The notes: generated by a model from the sequence alone, not told the origin. Positions 1 through 9,321 are shown, counted from the first letter of the stretch. The stretch is DNA of 64,000 nt from Sphingomonas crocodyli (GCF_004005865.1 NZ_SACN01000001.1:868001-932000); one strand, 5' to 3'. Program-made: numbers and translations.

Positions 1-52
1 ACCGCGCTAGAGCGGGTTTCTCTCCCGATTTTTAGGGGCCAAGGAATATCAC

Positions 53-1435
53 ATGGACCCGGCCCCATTCATGCGCGGTAGCGAAACTGCACCGGACCGC
101 AGCGGGACAGATGAGGCGGCAGAGGCCGTTCGTCCGGGCAAAATGCCCGCTTTCGCGCGGATCGTCACGCACCTCGGTTGGATCGTGGGCGGCAAAGGAT
201 ATGGCGCTATATTGAGCCTGCTATATCTCGCGCTCCTCACCCGCGCGCTCGGGGTGGAGGCCTATGGCTCCTTCGCCCTGATCCTGAGCTCCACGCTGAT
301 CCTCCAGGCATTGCTCAACTTCAACATCTGGCAAATGCTGGTCAAATATGGACAGGAGCATATCCACCGCGGCGACGCCGTCGGGCTCGCGCGTCTGATC
401 AGATTTTGTACGATCGCCGATCTGGCGATGGCCACGACGAGCTTATTGCTGGCAGCTCTGCTTCTCTATTTTGGTGCAAATCTCTTTGGCTTGGCGCCTG
501 ATTTGGTTCTGCCAACGCTCGCTTATGCCGGCATCTTCCTGTTTTCGATCCGCAACGTGCCGCGTGGCGTCTTACGGCTCCATTCCCAATTTTCGTGGGC
601 ATTTTTCGCCGAAGCCGTCGTGCCGACGCTCAAGATGCTTGGCTGTCTTGCGGCATATTTTACCGATCCGTCCCTTCCGGCATTTCTGCTCATATGGGCC
701 GGATCAGAGATGGCGAGTACGCTGGTTTTCTGGTGGCTTGCATGCCGATCGTTCCGTCTCGCTCATGGCAAGGTCTCGGCTCGGCATTGGATGCTTGCAT
801 GGTCCGAAAATGACGGACTGCCGTCATTGCTGTTTGCAAGCAATTTCGGCACCGTCACCTATACTGTCACGCAGCAATTGCCTGTGTTGTTGGTGGGATT
901 TTTCGCTGGTGCGTCAGAGGTCGGCCTTTATCGGCTCGCACATCAGGTTGCACAATCGATCACTCTCTTGGCTGGTTTCGTTAGCCTTGCCAGCTACACC
1001 GAGATGGCAAATGCCCATGCACGCGAGGGCATCCGCGGGGTAATCCCACTATACACGCGTCTCACGAAGATCATGCTCCTGCTCTTTCTGGTGGTGGTGC
1101 CGATCATCGTCCTACTCGGTAAACCCGTCCTGCTGTTGATATCCGGGCAGGAATTTGCCGGCGCCTACCCATTTCTTGTCATTCTCAGCTTGGCGGCATG
1201 CCTTCAGATGGCGACAGCCAATTGCGAGCCTATGTTGATGGCGAGTGGGCGGGCGGGCTCCCTCATCCTGATAAGGTTCGCCGGAGCAGCGGCATTGATT
1301 GCTGCCACATACTTTATGCTGCCGATAATGGGCGCGATTGGCGCAGCTTGGGCGAAGTTTGCCGCCGAAACCTTCGGGCTGCTCCTGTTGTTTGGCGCCA
1401 GTCTTGCAATCTTACGCGAGGGCAAATCTTCCTGA
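53..1435 (+). CDS. Polysaccharide flippase (Wzx / MVF-MATE type)
   Basis: This 460-residue protein is very hydrophobic, with about 12 predicted membrane segments starting near residue 35, after a polar N-terminus. The early segment with 'GGKGYGAILSLLYLALLTRA' followed by a G-x-E-x-Y-G-S-F motif is typical of oligosaccharide flippases that move lipid-linked glycans across the inner membrane. The start has 'aagga' eight bases upstream. Two downstream glycosyltransferase-like genes on the same strand support a surface polysaccharide (capsule, O-antigen or exopolysaccharide) role. The exact glycan cannot be read from the sequence. Confidence 0.85.
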   Translation: MDPAPFMRGSETAPDRSGTDEAAEAVRPGKMPAFARIVTHLGWIVGGKGYGAILSLLYLALLTRALGVEAYGSFALILSSTLILQALLNFNIWQMLVKYGQEHIHRGDAVGLARLIRFCTIADLAMATTSLLLAALLLYFGANLFGLAPDLVLPTLAYAGIFLFSIRNVPRGVLRLHSQFSWAFFAEAVVPTLKMLGCLAAYFTDPSLPAFLLIWAGSEMASTLVFWWLACRSFRLAHGKVSARHWMLAWSENDGLPSLLFASNFGTVTYTVTQQLPVLLVGFFAGASEVGLYRLAHQVAQSITLLAGFVSLASYTEMANAHAREGIRGVIPLYTRLTKIMLLLFLVVVPIIVLLGKPVLLLISGQEFAGAYPFLVILSLAACLQMATANCEPMLMASGRAGSLILIRFAGAAALIAATYFMLPIMGAIGAAWAKFAAETFGLLLLFGASLAILREGKSS

Positions 1436-1560
1436 GGCGACTGCGGTGCGCTCGCGCGGTGCCGTCTTAGGGCCGGACCAGGCATGGGTGCTAGATCGGT
1501 GGTGCGAGGACAACTCGTCCACTGCCGACCTGGGCTGCTGCCCAGGGAGATCACGGCCCG

Positions 1561-2787
1561 ATGAAGACGCGCATATTGTTTCTCTTCAACCATGACGCAG
1601 CGCATCAAGCAGCGCATATTGCGGGGATCGCTGGACAGTTGGTGCTACAGGCGCCGCACATCCAAGTCGTCATCGCAACGGGTGTCGAGGCTATTCGAAA
1701 CGCTGTCGCGGCAATGGTTCCGCCCGAAGCGCATCAGGCGATCGAATGGCGTTCGCTTGAGATCCCGAACAATGTGAAGCGCAGGCTCACATCCATCAAC
1801 AAAGTGGCGCCTGTGCTTCGGCTCGCCCGATTGCGGTACAATCTCGACCTCTTCGCGGGCGTGGACGTCGTTGTCTCGACCGAGCGGACATGTCTGCGGG
1901 TGCGCCGGCAACTTCGCGATGCAGCGCCACGTTTCGTTTATGTCCCGCATGGTTCGGGGGACCGAAATGTCGCCTATCATCCCCATCTTGCTGAGTTCGA
2001 TCTGATGCTTCTTAGCGGGCAGAAATTGGTCGATGAAATGGTGCGTCATCGGATTGTGCCAGCCGCAAAGTGCCGCATCATCGGCTATCCCAAATTCGAC
2101 ACCGTCCCGAACGCAGGGTGGCGGCGCTTTTTCGATAACGATCGGCCGGTCTTTTTATACAATCCTCATTTCGACCCCTTTTTGTCGTCCTGGTACAAAG
2201 TGGGTATCGAAATATTGGAGTATTTCTCTCAAAATCCGCAATACAATCTTATTTTCGCACCACACGTCATGCTATTCCGGAAAAAATTTCATTTCTCATT
2301 GGAATATAAGATAGGGAAAATCCGACCTGATATTCCCAATAAATATCTAGCAGCGTCGAATATTATCGTCGATGTCGATGGACAGAACCTCTTCGACATG
2401 AGCTACACGCGATCGGCTCATGTCTATATCGGAGATGTGAGCAGCCAGGTCTATGAGTTCCTTCATCGGCGAGGTGCCTGCTTTTTTCTTGATGCGGCAC
2501 GACAGACAAAAGTCGGTGCGCGCCTGCCCTATGAATTTTGGGAAAATGGCGATGTTTGCCAGACGATCAGAAGCCTGACTTCGCTTCTGCCCGAGTGGCG
2601 AGAGCGCGCGGAGAGCTATCGCCCGACACAAGATAGGCTCTTTGGATACACGATGGACCACAATCCTCAGCTGAGCTCGGTGGAGCGAGCCTCGATGGCA
2701 TTGGCGTCTTACGCAGAGATGCCTTGCAAGGTGCGCCGGCCAGAACCGACTTACGATGTGCGCTCTCAACAGTTCTCGATGACATGA
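1561..2787 (+). CDS. CDP-glycerol glycerophosphotransferase-like / TagB-TagF-like glycan protein
   Basis: This is a 408-residue soluble protein. Its layout resembles the GT-B-like CDP-glycerol glycerophosphotransferase superfamily: an N-terminal Rossmann-like half, a 'YVPHGSGDR' loop near residue 125, 'YPKF' near 175, 'FLYNPHFDPF' near 200, and a late 'YIGDVSSQVYEFL' motif that matches the conserved D-x-S-S segment of the family. It follows the flippase by 125 bp and precedes a GT2 gene by 19 bp. It probably adds or remodels a polyol or sugar phosphate on the surface glycan. Family assignment is fairly confident; the substrate is unknown. Confidence 0.65.
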   Translation: MKTRILFLFNHDAAHQAAHIAGIAGQLVLQAPHIQVVIATGVEAIRNAVAAMVPPEAHQAIEWRSLEIPNNVKRRLTSINKVAPVLRLARLRYNLDLFAGVDVVVSTERTCLRVRRQLRDAAPRFVYVPHGSGDRNVAYHPHLAEFDLMLLSGQKLVDEMVRHRIVPAAKCRIIGYPKFDTVPNAGWRRFFDNDRPVFLYNPHFDPFLSSWYKVGIEILEYFSQNPQYNLIFAPHVMLFRKKFHFSLEYKIGKIRPDIPNKYLAASNIIVDVDGQNLFDMSYTRSAHVYIGDVSSQVYEFLHRRGACFFLDAARQTKVGARLPYEFWENGDVCQTIRSLTSLLPEWRERAESYRPTQDRLFGYTMDHNPQLSSVERASMALASYAEMPCKVRRPEPTYDVRSQQFSMT

Positions 2788-2806
2788 TTTCGCTGGCTGC
2801 GGACCG

Positions 2807-3973
2807 ATGAAAGACAATGCTCAACGGGGTATTGGTAGAACCTCAGTGCCGGTGGCTCTGACCGCTGCATCTAAGACCCTCAACCATTCTCCATCTTTGA
2901 TGATGCCGATCGACGAGAGTGGCGTTCACTCCGTTGCTGAAACCCGGCTCTGGCTCAGCATCCTTATCCCGGTCTACAATGTGGAGGCTTATCTCGAGGA
3001 CTGTATCGCCTCGCTTGCGTCGCAGCTTCCGGACGGCGGGGTTGAGGTCATTCTGCTCGACGATGCATCAACCGACGGGTCGCTTCAGCTGTGTGAGCGG
3101 ATTTGCGCCGAGCGCGGCAGCATATTCCGGCTTCTCCGGCACCAAGCCAATTGCGGGCTCAGCGCGGCGCGCAACACGATGCTGGATCATAGCCGCGGCG
3201 ACTATGTCTGGTTCGTCGATTCCGACGACGAAATCATGGATGGAGCGCTGGCCGAATTGCGCCAGTTGATCGAACTCTGCTCTCCTGATCTGATCCTGTG
3301 CGACTACAGAAAGTCGGGGAAGGATATTCGCTCGTTCGTCGGTACCGAGCGCGCGTTTTCGACCGACCAAGAGGCCCTGCTTCTGGGCGTTTTTGCGAGC
3401 AGACGGATGCATAGCTGGTCGAAGATTGCGCGGCGAGGTTTGTGGGGTGACGATCTGCGATTTCCCGTCGGCCGCTGCTTCGAAGACATGGCGACAACGC
3501 CACTTCTCTTATTGCGCGCTCGAAGCTTCTATTATGTCCCGAGCTCGTGGATTCGTTACCGTGTAAGACCGAACAGCATTACGGGGATCATGTCCCGTAC
3601 CCGCGGTCGGTTCGACGATGAGAAGAACAGCGACATAGCGATGGCGCTGACCGGCTTCACGAACGCAGTGCGCACCTCCTTGCCCGATCTTGGGCCAACC
3701 ACATATTATTGGATGGCGCAATTTTGCGCGAAAGAGTTCACCAAGATCTGCTGGCGAATGCTGAGCACGCGCTTGGGTCGTGACAGCTGGGGGACGATAA
3801 TTGCCCGCCTACAAAGCTTTCGCGCGCGGATGGAAGCGGTCTCCCCGATGTCGTTCGGAGATCTAAACCGTGCCCATCTGCGCAGGGGTAAGCCGGGTCG
3901 GTGGCTTGTTCTGGGGTTTTGTTTGTTTCTGACAAACGGTGTGGAACGAAGGCGCGCTTACCAACATTCTTGA
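2807..3973 (+). CDS. Glycosyltransferase family 2
   Basis: A GT-A fold glycosyltransferase of 388 residues. The catalytic domain begins near residue 48 with 'LSILIPVYNVEAYLEDCI', followed by the UDP-sugar-binding 'LLDDASTDGS' and the DxD-like 'FVDSDDE' near residue 145. These are the classic GT2 motifs. The first 40 residues are not conserved-looking, so translation may begin at the ATG pair near 2899 instead. The protein probably adds one sugar to the glycan exported by the upstream flippase. No membrane segment is evident, so it is likely cytoplasmic or peripheral. Confidence 0.85.
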   Translation: MKDNAQRGIGRTSVPVALTAASKTLNHSPSLMMPIDESGVHSVAETRLWLSILIPVYNVEAYLEDCIASLASQLPDGGVEVILLDDASTDGSLQLCERICAERGSIFRLLRHQANCGLSAARNTMLDHSRGDYVWFVDSDDEIMDGALAELRQLIELCSPDLILCDYRKSGKDIRSFVGTERAFSTDQEALLLGVFASRRMHSWSKIARRGLWGDDLRFPVGRCFEDMATTPLLLLRARSFYYVPSSWIRYRVRPNSITGIMSRTRGRFDDEKNSDIAMALTGFTNAVRTSLPDLGPTTYYWMAQFCAKEFTKICWRMLSTRLGRDSWGTIIARLQSFRARMEAVSPMSFGDLNRAHLRRGKPGRWLVLGFCLFLTNGVERRRAYQHS

Positions 3974-4014
3974 GGATCCAGCGCAACGATCACCGTCAAG
4001 TCGGCGCGGCAAGG

Positions 4015-6483
4015 CTACCATTCTCGAGCGAGCGACAAGGAGAAAGTGCGCGGTCGAAGCGGCGTATATTGGCGGGTCTCGCGGATCGCGAAAGGATTGC
4101 CAAAAGCGAAGGTGTCGGCTTCGCTGTCGAACAGATTGTCGATCCGCGCAGAGATATTCAGGCACCCGCGGCGCAGGCCTGCAGCCAGCGCCATTTGGAA
4201 ATATCCTCCCATCCGACGATCAAGCTCCTCATCGAAGCTCAACCGGGATCGACCTGTATAGTTAGCCTGGGCCGCCAGATTTCCTAGCCAATGTCCAATC
4301 GGCAGATCAACACGCACGCCCGTTCGCGCGGTCAGCCAAGGGGTAACAGGGAGGCGCCGATCTCTAGCCAAGGGGCCGAGTGCTGATCGAACCAGTTCGG
4401 CGTCGAGCATGCTTGCTCCCGACGAAATCGAAACGCGGCGGCTCAAAGGCCATTCACCCGAGAGCTCCGCTCCAATGATACGCCCGTCACCGGCGTTCCG
4501 TGTCGAGACGATGCCGTTGCGAAGCAGATAATCGGACTGGATATCGTGCCATTCGGTTAGGAAAATACTCGCGGACAGTGATTTTCGGTTGCTAGGGTGC
4601 CAACGGCTACCCAATTCAAATGTCGTCAATTCGTCGGCTTTGAAGCGCCCGTTGTTGCTTTGGCTCAGAGAGGTAAGCCCGCCTGGGCGCAATGATTGTG
4701 CGAAGCGCGCGAAGATTACACTATGGTCATTGGGTAGCCAGGCTAAAGCAAGGCTCGGTGAGATGGCGACCTCCGCTATCGGCTCTGATCGAGCATCGTC
4801 TTTCTCCAGCAGCTCGTCGTGCCCTTTGGTGCGAAAGATGCGGCCGCCCAAAGTCAGATCCAGACGAGAGGCTACCGAAACAGTCGCCTCAGCGAAGGCC
4901 GCGAGTTCATTGACATTGCGGTCGGCGCGATCGACGAGTTGAGGAGCGTTGCCCGACGCCATGATCGTGCCAATGGCATGGCTCTGCGCGCTTAAATAGG
5001 AAATGCCGGCAATCCATCGCCCATTGTCGCCAGGCGTGATCCGGACCTCCTGATTGAACACCGAATATTTGCTGGTTGTGTCGAACGTAGCTCGTCCCGT
5101 CAGGCCGAACTGATCAGCCGCGGATGTCGCGTCGAGCCGGGCTCCGAGATGTTGATCGGCCCAACTGGTCGATGAAACGATGCGGAATCGACCCAAAGTT
5201 CCTTCCACCCGCATTGCCGCTGAGAGGAAGCGGCTGTGCGATGGTTCCTTCAGCGGACGCTCCAGATCGACATCGTCGTCATCTGCCGTATCGGCGAGCG
5301 TGACATATTGCGCATCGCTCACCCGGATGGATTGCCCGACGCCGGTCAGGTCAACTGTCCAATCGGAAACTACTTGCCACCGTCCCGCCAGCCGTCCGCC
5401 GCGTGTCCAGGTCCGATTGGCGTTGCGACGTCCATCGATAATGTCGATCCACCCCGGCTCACTTTGTGCATAGGCGACTGCTCGAACGGCAAATTGGTCT
5501 TCGACGACGGGTAGGTTGGCCACTGCCTCGATGCCGGCGCCAGGCGATCCACGGGCAATCTGCGCGGTCGTTCGCAGATCTGCTGTAGCCCGGGACAGAT
5601 CAGGCTTGCGGGTTACCAGATGGTAGATGCCTCCGAGCGCTCCCGAGCCGTAAAGCGGTCCTTGCGGCCCCTTTAAAACCTCAATCCGTTGCAGATCGAT
5701 GGGGCGCAGGTTGGGATCGGGGGAGTCGAAGCTGATGCGGGCGCCGTCGAGCACGATTGCCACGGTCGATTGGCTTGGCCCGTTGAAGGGACTATCGGCG
5801 ACGCCCCGGATGAACTGGCGATTCCTGCCCGGCCCAAGATTGGTCAATGCCAGGCCTTCGATCGCAAGTGCGACATCGCGACTATCCAGAATCCGTCGGG
5901 GATCTTTGTCCGGATCAAGCGACAGGACCGCCACCGAGACCGGAAGCGTGTTGATCTGCTGAAGCCGTTTTTGTCCTGTGACGACGATGGTCGATCTTTC
6001 GGGTGCGGTTTCGTCGCGCGGGGCTTGGTCCGCCGCGGCCTGAGCACGGCTGGCGAAATCCGTCTGTCTCCGCGGCGGGACCTTTTCTATGCGAAATGCC
6101 TGTGGGTTGATTGCGACTGCGCGATAACCACTGCCGCGCAGCATGATATTTAGCGCTTGTTCCGTGCTGCGCGCGGCGGTCACCTGTCTGGTTCGAATAG
6201 ATGGCAACGCACCGCTGGCGCCGACAGATGCTCCAGTCAGCTGCGCCAATATATCCAGGCTTGTCCGCAATGGACCTGCGGGAATGCTGATGGGAGGTGC
6301 TTCGAGATTGGCGGCAGCACAACCATCATTTCCCGGAAGCGGGATCGATATGGACGCGATTGCCATCAACGCTATACCGCAGCGCCATGAGGCCAGCGAG
6401 CGTATGCACCAGCTTCGATCCGTCGCCGATCGCGAGAACACCAGAAAAGAGAAGCGGCTTAAGGGAATCGGCGACGACGACAT
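4015..6483 (-). CDS. TonB-dependent receptor with STN signalling domain (FecA/FpvA type)
   Basis: An outer-membrane receptor of about 820 residues. After a signal-like stretch come an STN (secretin/TonB N-terminal) domain ('ISIPAGPLRTSLDILAQLTG'), a TonB-box-like 'TIVVTGQKR', a plug domain ('IEVLKGPQGPLYGSGALGG') and a beta barrel ending in 'RTFSLSLAREW', with the usual terminal aromatic residue. STN domains pass the signal to a FecR-type anti-sigma factor, and that gene lies directly upstream. The start is uncertain. The open frame extends to 6546 and so overlaps fecR by about 150-220 bases; an ATG at 6366 gives a much smaller overlap but no basic N-region. Siderophore-type ligand, not identifiable. 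Confidence 0.88.
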   Translation of the reverse strand: MSSSPIPLSRFSFLVFSRSATDRSWCIRSLASWRCGIALMAIASISIPLPGNDGCAAANLEAPPISIPAGPLRTSLDILAQLTGASVGASGALPSIRTRQVTAARSTEQALNIMLRGSGYRAVAINPQAFRIEKVPPRRQTDFASRAQAAADQAPRDETAPERSTIVVTGQKRLQQINTLPVSVAVLSLDPDKDPRRILDSRDVALAIEGLALTNLGPGRNRQFIRGVADSPFNGPSQSTVAIVLDGARISFDSPDPNLRPIDLQRIEVLKGPQGPLYGSGALGGIYHLVTRKPDLSRATADLRTTAQIARGSPGAGIEAVANLPVVEDQFAVRAVAYAQSEPGWIDIIDGRRNANRTWTRGGRLAGRWQVVSDWTVDLTGVGQSIRVSDAQYVTLADTADDDDVDLERPLKEPSHSRFLSAAMRVEGTLGRFRIVSSTSWADQHLGARLDATSAADQFGLTGRATFDTTSKYSVFNQEVRITPGDNGRWIAGISYLSAQSHAIGTIMASGNAPQLVDRADRNVNELAAFAEATVSVASRLDLTLGGRIFRTKGHDELLEKDDARSEPIAEVAISPSLALAWLPNDHSVIFARFAQSLRPGGLTSLSQSNNGRFKADELTTFELGSRWHPSNRKSLSASIFLTEWHDIQSDYLLRNGIVSTRNAGDGRIIGAELSGEWPLSRRVSISSGASMLDAELVRSALGPLARDRRLPVTPWLTARTGVRVDLPIGHWLGNLAAQANYTGRSRLSFDEELDRRMGGYFQMALAAGLRRGCLNISARIDNLFDSEADTFAFGNPFAIRETRQYTPLRPRTFSLSLAREW

Positions 6484-7318
6484 CACGGCCTGAGTAGCGC
6501 GAAATATCTGCCGCCACGATAGACAGTGGCGCCCGATCATAAACAAGCTGTCCCCGCCGCCACGCTCCGACGTGCGCTCGATCTATGTTGGATATGACGG
6601 CGTTGCCTTTGCGCTGCGCGACGAGGCGCTGTCCGGCTGAGAGTGCGACCGACGTGTCTGCGCCATCGCGTGCCACGGTGACATCGCCTTCGGCCACGGC
6701 GACCATGATTGCGCCTTGCGCGGCGTTTGCAGAAAATTCGGTGCCGATGTCGCGAATGACGAAACCACCCAGCCGGATTGCCAACATTCTATGGGGATTG
6801 TGCGCTACGCGAAACAAGGCCTCGCCGCCGCTTAACTCGAGATTGGTCGGGTCGTTCTCGTTCACGACCAGCCGACTGCCCGGTGCAAGCTCGACAACCA
6901 TATCCGAAGCTAGGACGATCTTGCTCGTCTCACCTGGACCGGTTGCATAAATTGCGTCACGCGGCGCAAGCCAAGGATTGGCCACCCACATAAGGCAAGC
7001 CACCACAACCGCCGGTGCCCCAACGACCATCCCTGAACGTACAATAGTCGGCCGTTTAATGCGCGGTGCTTCGATATCAAATTCTTGTGCCAACTTATCT
7101 TTATGCGAGTCCATGATAGCGTGAAGTTGCGCGATTTGGTCAGTGGCCTCCTTGTGGCGGGGGTCGGCCTCAAGCCAAAGGATATAAGCATCCCAATCGC
7201 CGTCGTCGCGCCTTAGCGCGTCATGCCAGGCGACTGCCTGCTGCGTGATGGGGTCATCGCGTTCCCACAGGGGCTCGCCACGTTCTTGCCGGTCGCGGCC
7301 AGATCTGAACCAGCGCAT
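6326..7318 (-). CDS. FecR-family anti-sigma/sigma-regulator protein
   Basis: A single-pass inner-membrane regulator of 330 residues. The N-terminal cytoplasmic part contains 'QQAVAWHDALRRDD', the DUF4880-like sigma-binding region. A transmembrane helix follows near residues 100-118. The periplasmic FecR domain is visible as 'YATGPGETSKIVLASD' through 'FVIRDIGTEFSANA', and the C-terminal part resembles an STN-like DUF4974 region. A strong 'gggagg' precedes the ATG. The gene starts two bases after the sigma-factor stop and overlaps the receptor gene, as expected for a FecI-FecR-FecA unit. It would transmit receptor occupancy to the sigma factor. Confidence 0.9.
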   Translation of the reverse strand: MRWFRSGRDRQERGEPLWERDDPITQQAVAWHDALRRDDGDWDAYILWLEADPRHKEATDQIAQLHAIMDSHKDKLAQEFDIEAPRIKRPTIVRSGMVVGAPAVVVACLMWVANPWLAPRDAIYATGPGETSKIVLASDMVVELAPGSRLVVNENDPTNLELSGGEALFRVAHNPHRMLAIRLGGFVIRDIGTEFSANAAQGAIMVAVAEGDVTVARDGADTSVALSAGQRLVAQRKGNAVISNIDRAHVGAWRRGQLVYDRAPLSIVAADISRYSGRDVVVADSLKPLLFSGVLAIGDGSKLVHTLAGLMALRYSVDGNRVHIDPASGK

Positions 7319-7319
7319 T

Positions 7320-7925
7320 TCAATACCCTCCCAGCATTGATCTACGCAGATATTTCATTGCTACGGCCATATGCTTCTCGACGCCGCTTTTGGAGATACC
7401 AAGCCGATCTGCAATTTGAGCGTGGCTCAGCCCATCGACCTTATGCAAGGTGAGCACTTGGTGTGCCCCTGGAGGCAAAGTTTCCAATGCTGCAACCAGT
7501 CGTGCGCCTTCCTCGCGATCAAGGATCGCGTCTTCGGGATTGGGCGAGCTGTCAGCCGGTTCCCCTCCCTTTGCCGCACCGGTCGAGTGCTGGTCGAGCC
7601 ATTGACGCTCGCGCTTGGCGCGACGCTGAACTTCACGCTGCCTGTCGACAACGAGATTCTGCGCCATTCGGTAAAGATAGGGAAGACTATTGGCGATGGG
7701 CCCCTGAGAAGGCTGGCGTACCCTAATCCAAAGCTCCTGCAGAATGTCTTCAGCCTCTGCGTCGCTTCCGGTTCGAGCGCAGAGAAGCCGCAAAATCTTC
7801 GGTCGTTCAGCGTGGTAAACAGCCTCCAGTCCGTTCAACGGGGTTTTGCCCATGCCAGCCTGGCGGATCATCGAGCGTGAACTGACGTGAATCGAACCCA
7901 TGCGCCCGTTCGAAAAGGCATCCAA
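7320..7925 (-). CDS. ECF RNA polymerase sigma factor (FecI-like)
   Basis: A small sigma-70 family factor of about 180-200 residues. Region 2 is visible as 'AEDILQELWIRVR' with 'LPYLYRMAQNLVVDRQRE', and region 4 as 'LETLPPGAHQVLTLHKVDGL' followed by the HTH 'HAQIADRLGISKSGVEKHM'. These are hallmarks of iron-starvation type ECF factors. The start is uncertain: ATGs at 7925, 7901, 7871 and 7853 are all possible and none has a good Shine-Dalgarno. It should direct transcription of the downstream fecR-receptor genes, which share its strand. Confidence 0.88.
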   Translation of the reverse strand: MDAFSNGRMGSIHVSSRSMIRQAGMGKTPLNGLEAVYHAERPKILRLLCARTGSDAEAEDILQELWIRVRQPSQGPIANSLPYLYRMAQNLVVDRQREVQRRAKRERQWLDQHSTGAAKGGEPADSSPNPEDAILDREEGARLVAALETLPPGAHQVLTLHKVDGLSHAQIADRLGISKSGVEKHMAVAMKYLRRSMLGGY

Positions 7926-7973
7926 GGCGCAGGCTCATGGTGCGCATCGAGGGAAAGTTCGATCATTTGTATT

Positions 7974-8519
7974 TTAGACGGCACGCTGAGAATAAACCGC
8001 AGTCCCGTAGTGCGTGGCGGCAGAGGCTGACTTCAAGTCTGGGGACGCGCGTGGCGATCGCTCACGATTTTCTAGATCATAGCATCCGAAAGCTCGAAAA
8101 CGGCCGGTGGCTTCAACAGTTATGATAGCGGCAGACAGGCCATGATTGCGCCAACGCCAATTATAGGGGCCGGCCTGCTGAGCTTTCAGCGCGCCTTCTC
8201 GCGACGCTGCATCTCCATTGGCGAATCCCAGCCGCCGATTATCCGGACCGTGAACCTCGAACTCGATGCGGACCCCATTGGTCGTCCAAAAATAGCGGAC
8301 AACTTGGCCGGGCCATAAATCGACAGTCGCTTCACGAACCTCGCCTGGCCTGAGGAGAAATTGGAGTGCGGAATGACCAAACCGTTCCGAAGCACCGTGC
8401 TGCCACTGCTTATCTCGCTGTTCGGCCGACCAGAGCGCGTAGAGTGAGCTGAGAGCCAGGCAGGCTAACAGCAGCCCGAAGCCCCATATTCCTCGTCGGT
8501 GGACGAATGGCTTCATCAT
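7974..8519 (-). CDS. Hypothetical membrane-anchored envelope protein
   Basis: A protein of 181 residues that I do not recognise. It has an N-terminal basic stretch and one hydrophobic helix (about residues 12-30, 'GFGLLLACLALSSLYALW'), then a soluble, probably periplasmic, domain with 'FLLRPGEVREATVDLWPGQVVRYFW' and 'VEATGRFRAFGCY', which looks like a beta-sandwich. Its ATG overlaps the stop of the upstream SRPBCC gene (ATGA), so the two are translationally coupled. A comparable pair of an SRPBCC gene followed by an ATGA-coupled secreted protein lies at 16279-17141. Confidence 0.6.
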   Translation of the reverse strand: MMKPFVHRRGIWGFGLLLACLALSSLYALWSAEQRDKQWQHGASERFGHSALQFLLRPGEVREATVDLWPGQVVRYFWTTNGVRIEFEVHGPDNRRLGFANGDAASREGALKAQQAGPYNWRWRNHGLSAAIITVEATGRFRAFGCYDLENRERSPRASPDLKSASAATHYGTAVYSQRAV

Positions 8520-8986
8520 TGAAAGTGCTTTCCACCGGGAACCGATCGAAGCCCCCCAGGCTTACGCGTCCTTGATAAAAAATCGCCAAAAGCATGGTTC
8601 TGCAGGTGGATAATCTGCTGCAGTCGGCGCTCTACGAGCCAACCAAAGACACGGTCGAAGATACCGGTCACACACAGGGAATGGGTCAGCCACAGCCGGC
8701 CTTGGAGGCGCTTGATCGCATAAACCTCGCTCAGACGAAGGCCTGGAAGAGTGCATAGCAATCGCACCTGCTGGTCATTGCGCTCGATCTCCACAACGCC
8801 AAGCAGTTCGGCGCGCTTGCCCCATACAGAATTGAGTGTGAGCTGATAGCTTATCGCTTCGCCGCGAGCGTCGAGCGACTTCAATCGTACGAAGGCGTTC
8901 CAGCTATTCATAGCCTCGATCGTCGAGATCGCGCGCCAAGGCTGCCGCTCATCGACGTCGATGAGAAATCTGGTTTCGATGAGCAT
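8516..8986 (-). CDS. SRPBCC (START-like) family protein
   Basis: The predicted product of about 156 residues has the SRPBCC helix-grip pattern: an N-terminal strand 'ETRFLIDVDERQPWRAISTIEAMNSW', then strands such as 'VEIERNDQQVRLLCTLPGL' and a long C-terminal helix 'IHLQNHAFGDFL'. I chose the ATG at 8986 because 'ggagg' lies just upstream; an upstream ATG at 9001 has no such site. SRPBCC proteins bind hydrophobic ligands or act as chaperone-like proteins, and this one cannot be assigned further. A similar gene lies at 16279 on the other side of the czc genes. Confidence 0.7.
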   Translation of the reverse strand: MLIETRFLIDVDERQPWRAISTIEAMNSWNAFVRLKSLDARGEAISYQLTLNSVWGKRAELLGVVEIERNDQQVRLLCTLPGLRLSEVYAIKRLQGRLWLTHSLCVTGIFDRVFGWLVERRLQQIIHLQNHAFGDFLSRTRKPGGLRSVPGGKHFQ

Positions 8987-9011
8987 GATTGCCTCCATCA
9001 AAGGCCACCAG

Positions 9012-9055
9012 ACTGTCGACGAGGTCTGCGCAGGCGTGCTGACCTCGTCGACAGT
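9012..9055. repeat. Perfect 15-bp inverted repeat with 14-16 bp spacer
   Basis: The arms are ACTGTCGACGAGGTC at 9012-9026 and its exact reverse complement at 9041-9055, separated by 14 bases. It lies between the stop of the 9321-9112 gene and the start of the SRPBCC gene (8986), both on the minus strand. There is no T-run after either arm, so an operator, an attenuator or a Rho-independent-like stem without a U-tract are all possible. Confidence 0.85.
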
Positions 9056-9111
9056 GGCTCGATTGCTGCCTAGCGCTGCAACTTGCGACGTTCTGCAAAG
9101 CGGCTGGCTTG

Positions 9112-9321
9112 CTATTCACGTTGATCGCTGACTTCTCCAGCGCTCCACACAGCAGCCCAGATGACGAATCCGATAAAGAAAGCGAATAAGGCGGCGATCA
9201 TGTGCGTGCAGCCGAGCTGCCACATGATCCACCAAGTCACGAAAGTTGGAACGAGCAGGACGATCGCTTGCTCAACGATGATCGCGACGAGTTGGACCCA
9301 AAGACGACGTGGGCGCATCAC
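9112..9321 (-). CDS. Small two-helix membrane protein
   Basis: A 69-residue protein with a basic N-terminus and two membrane helices (about residues 11-32 and 41-60). It ends in a short polar tail. The central motif 'MWQLGCTHMIAALFAFFIGF' resembles 'MLALCGCPQKIAAGLAFLLT' of the divergent 79-residue protein at 9741-9980 in spacing and in the (L/C)GC-x3-IAA core, so the two are probably paralogues. Function unknown; the position at the edge of a metal-resistance cluster suggests an envelope role. Confidence 0.55.
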   Translation of the reverse strand: MMRPRRLWVQLVAIIVEQAIVLLVPTFVTWWIMWQLGCTHMIAALFAFFIGFVIWAAVWSAGEVSDQRE

